From NCBI GenBank assembly GCA_029532625.1, contig JARFXM010000004.1, positions 744,001 through 808,000 on the forward strand: DNA of 64,000 nt, read 5' to 3'. Numbering within the stretch: position 1 is the stretch's first letter; every line of letters starts with the position of its first letter. The position numbers and the translations under genes are program-made. Below are positions 36,301 to 47,770 of this stretch, one piece after another. Under the pieces are notes generated by a model that saw only the letters and a list, made by a program, of their open reading frames with translations, ran no database searches and was not told where the DNA came from. The DNA comes from Lomentospora prolificans (Eukaryota > Ascomycota > Sordariomycetes > Microascales > Microascaceae).

Positions 36301-36916
36301 TCTTTGGAAGGGCAATAGGCGGTACCGAACGGCCCCGCAAACGGGAGGAGAAAGAAGATCGTGACGAGATTGACAGGTATTTGACCAGTCTCGATGGAAT
36401 ATGCTACTAGATGTGGTGCGATTGCGAGTTCGAGCGTTGTGGACGCGGCATCAGTTGAGGCAGACGACCTTTGCCCTCGCTCCTCCAATCAGCGCATCTC
36501 AGATCGAAGAGTCAATAATTTTTCTTCCTTTTTTTTTGGCACGATAAGGATAAGCGCCAAAAACGTTATATGTGATTGATCCCTAAGGATACACCGATGA
36601 AGATGATGGAACTCTGGACAATGCGGGTTGACAGGGTTCGAGGGCAAGCGCTCTGGCACTCGAGACCAAGGGACCCGGACGCCTTGGTCTCGAAAAAGAA
36701 GCAAGCTTCCGGCGGGAATCCTACCCTTAGATCGACCGGTGTGGATACAACGAGGGCGATAAATTCGAGGTATTAATTCTTGGCATTATAGGGTTTTATG
36801 GGGAGGGTCGGATCTTGTGTAAAGAATCCCGGGGAAAGCAGAAAGAAAGGGACTGGTGGAATGGTGCAGGAGCGCCAGGCTGGAAGAGGGCTTGCAAGTT
36901 CATGACATGTACCTAC

Positions 36917-37015
36917 AGAAAGAAAAGTAGGGTGGGGGTACTTGTGGAATTCGGTAAGGGTTGAGTAATACCGCGAATTGTAATGGTGGGCATATTCCCC
37001 TGGTGGCGGGCTAGA
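36917..37015 (-). CDS. Possible internal exon of the same unidentified gene
   Basis: A candidate acceptor (CATCTAG) lies just upstream and a donor (TCT|GTAGGT) downstream at 36916. The encoded peptide is rich in Tyr, His and Pro (PPPGEYAHHYNSRYYSTL, then TEFHKYPHPTFLS). It contains no start codon. Assignment as an exon rests on splice signals and composition only. Confidence 0.22.
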
Positions 37016-40000
37016 TGATGTCAATTGCAGCCGTTGTCAACAGCCAAACTAGCTAAATCTCGAATTGGGCCTGTCTCGAAAGGGCATGGGGACTGTCATC
37101 TTCGCAATGATGATTCTCCAAAGAGTCTTGTAGAAGGAAGGTCCAAGAACTAGGAAGGCAACCTAACCCGGGACCCGACTTCCTTGCTTGGTATTTGCTC
37201 CGGCAGGTGCTCTGCACGATATTCTACACGTGAAAGAACACATGGTAGACTAGGCTTTGAAACGACGTGCTTACCCTTGGTAATTAGACAAGCTCGAACT
37301 AATGTAGCCCCAGGGTGGATTGGTCCTACAAGCGCACCTTTGAAGCAACACACTTTGGATGGACGCCTTCCCCAGCCTCGCGGAGCTTCTGGACCCCGCG
37401 GGCTGAGTGGGTCGCTGCCCAATAGAAACGGAAGGGGCAAAACCTGAACTGCCCAGGGGCCAGGCCGTGCCTGTCTTCGATAGAGTAGGCATTCCCCGCC
37501 TGGGACTGGTTTATAATGTCTCAGTCATCCAGCTAGCCGCCTCCTTCCAGCCAGAAAATAAATCAAAAATATATTTCGAGAAGACAAGGCACAGAACAAA
37601 GATGAGAAAGCTTGAAGTTACGCGTCATTGCCCAGCCGACATAGCAATAGATGGAGGTACCTGGCTTGCGGTTACAAATAATAATAAAAGCCTAGTATCG
37701 ACATTTTATGGGGTGTTACTACCCAGCCATTTCGGTAGGGAGTGCGTGCCACATCTTGCTGAACGCTGAACCATGCTGGCCCAATTATCGATCGATCGCC
37801 GTCCGCCCCTTGACCTGATTGAACATGGGTGATCGTAGTGTGACGCTACTCTGAACGATAAATCTAAAAATAGCTTGCCCTGGTCGAGGTTAAGCGCCGG
37901 CGCCTGCAGGTGATGCATATGACAATCAGGGTCGTTCCAAAACGGGAAAAGGTGCGAAAAGAGAGAGGCACAGGATGCACGCATGCTTCGCACGCACTTT
38001 CTTTGTTTCTTCCCCTCCTCCAACTTGTTTGTCGGTTCCAAGGCACTGGGAAATCCAATTTATCAAGGCCAGGGATGGAGGGAGGGAAAGTAGGGGAGGT
38101 AGAACCGTTGACGCGCCCAGTACACCCAACCCTCCGTCGGCCATGCGCCAGCTTACATAAACCCTGTTCGCCGTTCGTCCGCACCACGACGGAACGAGGA
38201 GTCTGACTGTGCGGGAGGGAAGCTGTCGCGAGATGAAGAACTTCTGCGGCGCGTATTACCACCTTCTGTAATGCGACATGCTTCCCGCTTCAAGGCCTTT
38301 GTCCCGGCGTCCCTTGCCGGTAATGAACTTGTCCACTACCCAAACAAAGCATGCTACGTGCATTGAATCACTCTCCGTCAGCACGCGGAGTTGGAAAACT
38401 ACCGACAACCGCCAGGCTTCCAGCTAGCGAGAGCCGGGTTGCGCAGAACACTACCACATCGCACCAACAAAGCAATTGATACACCGGTGGCGCTCCAATA
38501 GCGCGCTGGATAGCGGTACCATCCCTCGAACGGTTCCACCGTTCATACGTTAATATCCAGAACCAAGGGCCGAGATATGGTTTAAGCGCTGGGTTCGAAA
38601 AATAGCGTTTATCCCACCAGAAAATCGTCCGAAGTCTGAGTTAGATGAGATTTATTTTTATCCCAACGAGAGTGATGGCGGATGACGGGGACTCCTCAAA
38701 GTTGGGGGAGACCAACACACAGACGCACACTTTTTTTCCCTTTTGCTCGGTTGCTTGACCTTCGGCATGTATGCATGATGGGCAGATCCTCCATACCGTC
38801 CCGGCCATCAACAACCCCCGTACATGCCTGTAAATAGATGAAAAAAGAGAAAAGAAAATTATTTTGACCTCTTTAGATGCTTCTTTGCTCTTTGCTTATT
38901 TCGCACACGCCCCTCCTTTATTTGAGTTCGCTTCGATGCTTTCGACATGTATGTCCCCCCTCTGGACGGATCCGGACATTCGTACGCCTGAAAGATGCCG
39001 CCGCCGCTGGTCGAAGGAGGAAGGATACTGTGACTTGTACCACCTAACCTCGTCGAGACAGTTGCCTGGCAGTCGAGGTTAGTCTACTATAGGTATCAGA
39101 GCTTATGCATAGCGCGGACATGAAGTCCAATTCCAGAACCAAAACGACCCATACCGTTTGACGCTGTTGGAATTTTGGTATTATGTTTTTCCCTTTTCCT
39201 CTGTTGGCAGCTGGAACAAGGTTAAACTACACGAAGGCAAGTCGGCAATGGTTGGCTGTTGTCTCCGTCACTTTGTAGACTCTGATTCCTGAATCCTTCG
39301 GAGAACAACACGGCAGAACTCGCTTCAACACCCAGAATTGCCACCACGGTTTCATAGGGCTGGCCCCCTGGGGTTCTGGTCCCACAAGGCGAGGAAAACG
39401 ACATATGGAGCGGGGACCATAGTTGCTCTTACCATTTCTCCGATTACATCATCGGACTGTAGAGGGTTCCCTTCCATCTTAGTTCTCAGCGAGCATTACC
39501 TCGTAGTCCCAATCGCCATCAAGTCTTGTGACTTTATAGGTACAACGGGGAAGGAACATCTGCTCCTAGCGTCCACCCCCGCGTCATCTCGACTGCAACC
39601 TTCCATCTGCCCCCAATCCGTCCGTACCTTGCCGCCAGTGCTAGGAGGGTCAATTTCTGCTCTTCTGCGTTTCTGTCTGTGCTCAATGGTATCTCGATGT
39701 TTCATTTCATCCAAACTCTCGGATGCAGTCTTGCAGGGTTCATTTTTAAAAATAGACATCTGAGGCTCACTCACACTAACAGCTCAAGCAGGTGACCCGT
39801 CCTTTCGTACGAAAGTAAGGAAAGAGGAAAGGGCAAGGAAAATTGAACGCGCGTCTAACGCATTGCCCATTCATCACTATGCCTTCAAAGCGTCAAAGTT
39901 GCAGTTTATTGTTGGTGGTATGGCTAAGGGAAAAAAGGAGGGGGGGATCAAGTCTGGGAGGTTACATCCAACCAACATGCCTAGTCTCTGGTCGTCGCTT

Positions 40001-43000
40001 TCCCTGTCTTGACAATTCCCAGGACGAGGGTTTCCCCCCCCCTTCATCTCCATTTTCGTTTTTCCAGGCTTTCACTAGCAGTATCTTTGTTTTACTCCTA
40101 CGATATAGGGAGTGTATAGGAGGGCACCCTCGTTTGCGATTACCTCTTGGGATATCTTTAGGCGGAACCGCGGTACAGGACCGTCGATCAGCGGCACCGT
40201 GGATCACAGAGCGCCTTGCCTTTTTTTTTTTCCCCGACGCTTCCCTTTCTCGTTAAGGGCTTCTACATCCTTGATCCCCGTCGATTAACGGCATTAACAG
40301 CGCCTCGATATTGGGCGGCTACGGTTCTGCATTTCTTTTTGGAGTATTGAAACAGCCGGGTTCCGTTCATACGTCTTTCTGTTGACTCGCAAGATGGTAC
40401 CCCAAACGGATAAAGGAAGAAAAAGATTGCTGGCGTATCTACTCAGTGTCCCGAGATATTTGCGCGGTCGATGATTCGTTCTCGAGTAGAAGGGCATGAC
40501 AGCATTTGCCGCCCGGCCCCTCGCCTTTGTTCTGCTTATTACGCTATCGTGTTTTGTAGATCCAGCTGGCGTAGGAGGAAGGGGGCGCCAAGACCGAGGG
40601 AGAGGGAAAAAGGAAATGCACCACTCTTGCAGACGCGTGCTGCGTCACTGACAAAATATCTTGATAGTTAATACTTCCAGGTTTTGGTGGTCTTCAGTTG
40701 TACTTTTCGGCGTTCCATCTTGACCGAGTTACGACGCCAATTACAGCAAGATACCAGTACAGGCTCGCATGGATGCGGGACTGTGGACATCCATGGATCC
40801 CCCCGAAAGGCCGCTTTCCATCAGGCCCTCGTCTCCCGGTCCCTGCTGGCCTCGACCTCCACGGGGCGTTCCGCCCGCTGGCTGGCGATGTCCCATTGGA
40901 GCGGCCAGCCGGCCCAGCCGCACAAAGAGGAAAAACGAAAACAAATGTTGGTGCTGAAGATTCAGGCGAAGAATGGTGTTCTCCATGCACTCTGTTTCAA
41001 CAAGGCCGATTTAATGCTGGCCTTTGAGGAACACGAAAGCCAACAAACCGCGGCCAAACCCCCCATTTTTGCCGCTGGCAGAAGAACAGAGAGCACTTAC
41101 ACCATCTCGCTTACGGCCTTGGCCCGTTTGACTCGCCAGCTGGCTCATGGGTTACTTCAAAGTTGGAAGCCAGGGCCAGAAGCTTGAACCCGGGCTAATG
41201 CAAATATTAGTTGCAGTCGCAGGGACGCGACGGTGCGCCAAGAAGGCTACCCTGAGCGCCAGGCCCCTGGCCTCCGCGGAACACTTGACCTGCTGCCGAC
41301 TGGACGTATTTGCCCAAGAAGGGCAAAAGCAGCGGGGATGCGCCGTCAGGTATCACGCTCTCATGTCAAAGGGTAGCAGTACCGTGCGTTTCACGGAGAA
41401 CATGTATGACGCATTGTACATATGGTGCAGGAGAGATTTACGCTTTTCCTCTTCACTCTCCACGGAATACCTTTTTTGTTTTTCCCTTTCCCTTGACGCT
41501 GGAACACTGCTCCTTGAGCGATCCCAACTCGGGTCCGTCGAACGAGCAGCCAGCTGGTGCGGGTCAAGCGTGCTGGAACATCAATTGAGTTTAGTGCGCA
41601 ATGGGGCCAATCTCTCGGTCCCGTGGTTTCGCTTTGGGGCTATTATCGGTCGACTGAAACCGGCCCCCAGGCCGAGCCCAGCAAGGCTCGAGTGCTCCCT
41701 TGCTCTACCTGCAGCCAGCCTTCCCCCCCAATCAACGGGTCCATTCAAATGTTTCTTACTGAACAGGCCAGGCCCCGGCAGTTGCGCTAGTGGGCTGATT
41801 TCAGTATAGTCCTCCCCCTTGAAGACGGCCCCCAAGCTGGCCCTCAAGTGTCCCGAAAAACAGCCCACAAAGCAAAATAAAACGGCCCAACCGCACCGAT
41901 TACGCCCGCGATGGTATCGACGCGAAGTGGAAGCGAGCGTCGCGCTTTTACGAATAGTTGCAACTTCGTACCAGTAGGACTCACGTAGGCATGAGCAGGG
42001 TATGGGACTCCCTCGGCGGCACTCTGACACTGAGAATTTCCAAAATTATACAGAAGGGCGTTTAACGCGCTGCCTTTTTCTCTTCCGCATCTGAAGCGTC
42101 CGCTCTGTCTCTCTCTCTCTCTTTTTTTTTTTTCTTTTTTCTTTCTCCCCAGACGTTCGGGATCTCTGGCTACGAAGGGCGTTCTACCAGCGGCAAACGT
42201 GGGGCTGTGTTTGCTACTCTCTCACAGGCACTCTTGTTGGTCCTACAAGCGCTTCTCCATGAGCGCCCCCCCACCACAGCGTTCCGAAAAGGGACTGCGT
42301 GTGTCTGATGTGTGCATCTTTCTCTTTCCTCGCTGGCTAAGCAGAGGAAATAGGCCCGAAGAAAGAAGAATATAGGGATCGATGTAAGTGGGACGCTCTG
42401 CCCCTAGAATGTTCTTCTGGAAGGACGCAGGCTATCGTGGCGGTGCACACCTTTCCCTTCTCCAGTCTCACGTTTTCTTCCTGTTTTCGGACCTTTTCCT
42501 TTGGTTTGGGGGGCGTGCCTTGCACGCACCATGTGTTCGTTACGCACCCACTGGGAATCTCCCGACCAGTGACAATGCCCACTAAATGGGCGCTGCGCCA
42601 CAGCACCCAACCCTCTGCTATTTTACCCTCGGGTACCTGACGTCCCGCCTAAAAGATTGGACCTCAAGCCGAGAGGGACGCTGATGCCAACCAAGAGCCG
42701 GGTGGCGCAGCTCCCCGGACATGCTCACATCCGGGCCCGGCATCTCACCCTTTCCCATCGCGCCTATTTCCTCACCAAAGGACTCCAAAATCCCCTTAAC
42801 TCCTTAACTCCTGGCATATACGAACAGACGCGCCTGCACAGCCCTCTTGACCTTTTCTCTTTTACCTTTCCTGAAGCGACTTTGTGTTACGGATCTACCG
42901 CCCTACGGGTAAGGAACCATGCCATGCCAGGAACAGAGCGTGGCGGAGGGCGCGGAACAACAGCTCAGACGCCGAGCGAGGAGGGTCTAATTCCGGGGCC

Positions 43001-46000
43001 ACACCTTTTCGTTTTGGCCCTGAGAGCGTGGTTCGCTCACTCGTTTGCCATGTAGCATGGCCTCCTTCCGCGCTTAAGACGCAGTGTAATGGCGATCTCC
43101 CGCAAGGCGGAGGGGGAACAGACGATATACCCGCCCGGGGAGGGGCGTTGGAGCAGCAAGTGAGGGAAAGATGAGATGGTGAACCTTCGAACCCTTGTTT
43201 TTTTGTTTCTTTTCACTGCCCACTTGACAGTCTGCACGTCATTTCGTTTTAGCCATCCTATTCTTCGCTCTAATGACGAGAAAAAAACTGTTGTTTCGTT
43301 TCAGAATAACAGAAAAGATGCGGCCATCGGTAGCCACGTCCACTCGCGTCAACCAGCCATCTTACCTTCTTTCCCCGGCTTCTGAACCTTCCGAGCGCCC
43401 AGCCACGCTGCGGCGTCCTCCCTGCCCCGATAAAGATAGTTTTCAAATCTCCCCGCTAAAAAAAAAAAGAAAAAAAAAAAAAAAAAGCTAGTCAGTCCAT
43501 GGAAGTCGAGCAAAAAGCTGAGAAAGCAAGGCAAATGTATTACAAGCACTTTATTCAGCTATCCATTGCCCCTGTTCCTGGGCTTTTATCGCGTAGCACG
43601 GCATGATCCGCTGCTTCCTTCCGGCGACCAGTTAGCATGCATAGACGCCGGGATTCCGAGCTTCCGGCGGTAGTCGCTTGCGCTCTCGTAAAGGAAAAAT
43701 AGAAGCCGCGCCTCGTCTATCATTGGAAACGCCGTACAGTTGATACCTTTTTTGGCCTTCCTGTTTCGTTTCGTTTTTTTCTTTGTAGTACCCTTTTTTG
43801 GTTTTTTCCCCAGTTCCGAGGGTGAGGCTGTAGGGCTGATGGCCGGGGTGGTGCGGTTCCCGCTCGGAGGGAGAGCGATCCGGCGCTGCGGACGGGGCCT
43901 CCGCATTTCGACCGGGGCCTCCGAGTCCAATGACTGCCCATTCTTTTCGTAAAAGAAAAAGGAAATAGAAAACGCGATGAAAATCTTCTCCACGTTTGAT
44001 TGGTATCAATCGTACTGCGTAGACTTCTTACGTGACATCCTTTCTACTAAGCGTGTTCCTGGCACCCTTTCCAAGAGGCTTATATCACGGATCCCATGAC
44101 GAATTTCGTTGCTCATCCGGGACATCTCTCACGATGGTGTATCGGAGCATATTGCTCCTTCCGTGAAGAGCGCCGTTCCGCTAGTAAACCTCTGCTACCT
44201 CGGTCAATCAAAGTCGCCATGCAAGAGGCCTCTCGCAAGACGACCTAGGATGCATTCCAAGAGTCATCAAGTCGGGCCCCGGCCTCTTGATTCGTCCTGT
44301 CATAGATCCCCAGGCATACAACTCGATAGTGAGCCGAGCTGAGCTGAAGCCCTCAAGGCATGACAAAGACCTGAATAAGGGACCTTTAATTAGCTCCTTA
44401 CCACCACTCTCAAGTGGCAACTACGTCCATCCGAGTAGCCCGGCGTCTCGTCGATGATGCGTAATGCACCCATCATCGCTTTGACAATGGCTCGCTTGTG
44501 GGCAATCGCTCCGAGACGAGACCTGGATGCTGGAGTCCAATACCACCAGCTCATGCTCGTTTCATCCTCTCGCCCCCCTACCGCCCCAACCTCGTACACT
44601 GGCGGTGGGGGTACCTTGAGCAGCCGGTGTACCCAAGCGGGCTAGTCGCCGTTCTGCCCTCGCATGCCGGATTCAGACGCGAGCTGGGCAGGACCTAGAT
44701 GAACACGTAGGCCGCGATGTCAAGCTTGACGAGCGGCCATCTTGTCCACGTTTGCCACCAACGGCCCCGGCATCTTTCTTCATACGCCCTATAGCATATC
44801 CACCAAGGGTCTCCGGGCTCGGAGGGCACTCCCTGGTGTCTTGTCATGCTTTCATACTCCCCTTCACCCTATCCCTAATGCGCACCCTTGATATCACATC
44901 ACACCCCATCTCTAGCCATCTCCGAAAGGAAGGCTCTACCAAACACCACCCTTTACCCGGCGTCCCACGCCCCTAGTCCTTCCTAAGTACGCCTCTCCAC
45001 AGGATAACCCGCCTCGTAGCCCGTCCAATCTCACAATATATGCGCTTTCCACCCTCCTCCAACCTCTCATCACTTTATCTATCCCACACCCTCCTCACCG
45101 CATGTCAAAAGTCCCCACAACACCTCATCCCCAGCCCAAAACGCCCAAACAAAAAGAACCCAATCCGACCATCATGAAACAGAGAACCCGCATCTTCAGC
45201 CCCTCGCTTAGTCGAGGCTCTCCGCAGCCCACATCTGCTTCCCCCTGACTCGCACATCAACCTATCGTTCAGATCGTGGCTCGTTGGCGCTCGAGGGGCA
45301 AGCTAGGGTCGTGTCGGCCCTTCGCCTCCCGTCTCTCGTCCTCCTCCTCTTCTTTCTTCCTGCTCTTCTCTCTCTTTCTTTCTTTCGTTGCGGGAAGGTG
45401 GCCTTGGGCGCAAGGCAGGCTGTCCTTTCATATACCTGAGCTCTTCTTCCTCCTGGCCTTTTACGGGCCCACGGAGTCCTACCCAATAACCGGCTCACCC
45501 TGCCCCATACCCTTCTTCTACCCTCATCGCGCGCTTCCCAACTTACCTCCTTCCCATGTCTTCCTCCCAGACCACCCATACCTCACAGACCAAGCAGGCG
45601 CCCAACGGTGATGAACAGTTAAAAGGTATATATATATCTTAATCGGTCCAGTTCAGCTCTCATCGGTCTAACCCTTGAAACCCATCCTCATCCTCGTCTC
45701 CGGGTCCATTTCATCTCTCCCTCGTGATCAAACTCCTCCGACCATAAAAGAAGCGAAGAATATATCGGCCCCATTGCCATCGTTCCCTCTCTCCTTTTCT
45801 CGTTCAAATAAAAGTAATAACCTGAGTAAAGCAAGCTTCTCAAAGTCCATCAGTCCCCCCTTTTGAGTGTTTCCTTTGTTCAGCATTTCGTTTCTAAAAA
45901 ACGATCTTTGGTTTACCTCTTGTAAACGATAAAAAGCCCTTTTATGTTTCCGATAAGAACAAGCAAGGAAAAAAGAAAAAATATTATATGGTCATACACC

Positions 46001-46115
46001 GCCCGGTTCAAAACAAATATAAAACTGGCAAGAGAAAAAAAGAATGATGAGCGTAGTTAAAGAGAATACCGAGTACCAGGGTTCCAAAAGCATGGCAAGT
46101 AGGAAAAAAGACAAT
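37016..46115. other. About 9 kb without a supportable gene
   Basis: Many short frames on both strands but none with a domain, conserved motif or splice partner. The longest (40684-41187 and 41147-41809, plus strand) overlap and have no recognisable content. Landmarks are a CT repeat followed by a T-run at about 42108-42140, an A-rich run at about 43459-43486, and pyrimidine-rich DNA at 45330-45400. It may hold long UTRs, non-coding RNA genes or decayed repeats; none can be shown. Confidence 0.45.
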
Positions 46116-47652
46116 CTAAACCTTGGAGGAGGCAGGCCTCTGCGCCTGAACCTTGTCGGATCCGCTCTCCTCAGAATCGTCGTCGCTCACCGGTCGGCTG
46201 TCCAATTCTCGGCTACGGCTCCTTGTCATCTAAGCTGTGTTAGCAATCCCGTTCCTCATACCATCATTCGAGGACATGCGAAAACATACCCATGACCTGA
46301 CACCACCAATCAAACCGACAGCATAACCTGCGACAAAGTCGTTCATGCTGCTCTGTCCGCCGGGGAGACCAGGCGATCTCAGCGCGGAGACGGGAGACAG
46401 AGTATCACCGTTTGACGCGTGGGGGTTGTATCGCGCGGGGCTCTGGGGTCGGCTGGCCGGCCAGAACTGGCGGAGCTCGCGGCTCAGCTCCTGGCCCGTG
46501 GTAGACCAGTTAGTGCGGATATTATCACGCAAGTCTTGCACGTGGCGCTTGAGATCCATTTCGTTCTTCTTGAGCCAGCTGACGTTGAGCTCCTGGCGTG
46601 AGGCTCCGCGCTTGAACTGTCGAGCGAGATATTTTTCGTAGTCGCGAACGATCCTGCAAGACCAGACTGGTTAGAAAATCCGGGAATTAAAGGCTTGCAG
46701 GCGTAGAATTGAAACGCTCACCTAGTGATGATGCCAGTGGTGCTCACACCCTCAGTACGCTGGGTAGCAAGGAACTTGCCAGCCGCTTTGATCGGCGCGT
46801 AGATATCATCGCCCTCGTCAGCGCCGTAGGGAATGTCGTCGTGGGCGACATAGTCAATCTGGTGCTCGTCGAGGAACTCGGGGGTCACAATCCAGGGGCA
46901 GTTCTCAACCACTTCGTCGACCCACTTGCAATGGCGCACCGTCTCGGCGCGCTCAGCACCCGACAATACTGTAAGACCCTTGCGCCTATGGGTGTCCTCG
47001 TCGCCGGTAACGCCAACGAGGAGGTATACGTCGGGGAAGGCCTTCTTGGCCTGCTCTAGTTGTCGCATGTGTCTACAACGCGTAAAGGAAAGTTAGCAAG
47101 CCGAAAATGACGCGTCTAGATCAAATTGAATCGACAGTATGAAGCTTACCCGAGATGGAAGAGATCGAACACGCCATCAGCGTACACCCTGACTGGCCTT
47201 CCAACCGGAGGTGGATTCGTCTTATAGCCAGCAGGGTCCTTGAGGGTTCCAATTGGGGGAGGGGGCATCGCGGCCCTCTTCTCGGCGGAGCCGTTCTCTT
47301 CCTTGGTGACCAGCGAAGGCTTCCTACCCCTTCGGCCGACCCTCTCAGCAATATCCACGCTGGCTTCGGTGGTGTCGCTGGGTTCACCGGGATCGATGCG
47401 GCCCTCGGCACTAGTGCGGTCCGAGTTAGCCCGCTGCCTCTTAGGCGGGTGGGCCGAAGACGAGGACGCGGCCAGGTCGAGCTTGCGGCTCTGGAGCTTT
47501 CCGGATTCGGGGGCGGTGGTGTCACCCTCCTCGGCGGAGGCGTCGCGCGACGACGGCTGCAGGGTGGGATCCATCATGTCGAAGTTGGCGTCGGTGGTCG
47601 AGGGCCGCTTTCGCTTTCCCGAGTGGGTTGACGAGGATGTGGGAGAGGACAT
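46116..47652 (-). CDS. PCT1: Choline-phosphate cytidylyltransferase, 443 aa, four exons
   Basis: Makes CDP-choline from CTP and phosphocholine, the rate-limiting step of the Kennedy pathway to phosphatidylcholine, at nuclear/ER membranes. Exons (minus): 47652-47150, 47072-46722, 46653-46290, 46229-46116; introns 77, 68 and 60 nt; 1332 nt in frame. The N-terminus (1-150) is disordered with a basic cluster (PPKRQR) that may be a nuclear signal. The catalytic domain runs about 152-290: RVYADGVFDLFHLGH with the nucleotidyl-transfer HxGH motif at 166-169 (split by intron 1), a WVDEVVENCPW segment, and the signature RTEGVSTTG at 273-281. An amphipathic, Arg/Lys-rich helix follows (about 300-335) and should be the lipid-sensing membrane-binding element. 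The tail has RSRSRE and an acidic Ser-rich stretch, likely phosphorylated. The start is the first ATG, just after a CT-rich leader. Confidence 0.95.
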
Positions 47653-47770
47653 GGTCCAATGGGGAGAAAAAGAAGGGATTATGTGGATGTGTTAAAAAAA
47701 AAAAGAAAAAAAAAGGGACGGACAGGATGGAGAAACGGAAGGAGAAGAAAAAAAAGAAGGAAGTGACGAA
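47653..47770 (-). promoter_or_regulatory. Pyrimidine-rich leader/promoter tract of the cytidylyltransferase gene
   Basis: On the coding strand this stretch is almost all C and T, with T-runs, ending at the ATG. Such CT tracts mark core promoters and 5' leaders of many expressed fungal genes. No transcription start can be fixed from sequence. Confidence 0.45.

Noticed and set aside
40684..41809. Overlapping plus-strand frames of 167 and 220 codons
   Set aside because: Different frames, no motif, no convincing splice join, low-information composition.
37321..42250. 15-bp sequence shared near 37321 and 42236 (TGGTCCTACAAGCGC)
   Set aside because: One or two such matches are expected by chance in 64 kb; no extended similarity flanks them.
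47155..47695. Plus-strand frames over the cytidylyltransferase N-terminus
   Set aside because: Shadows of PCT1 exon 1 with no domain.
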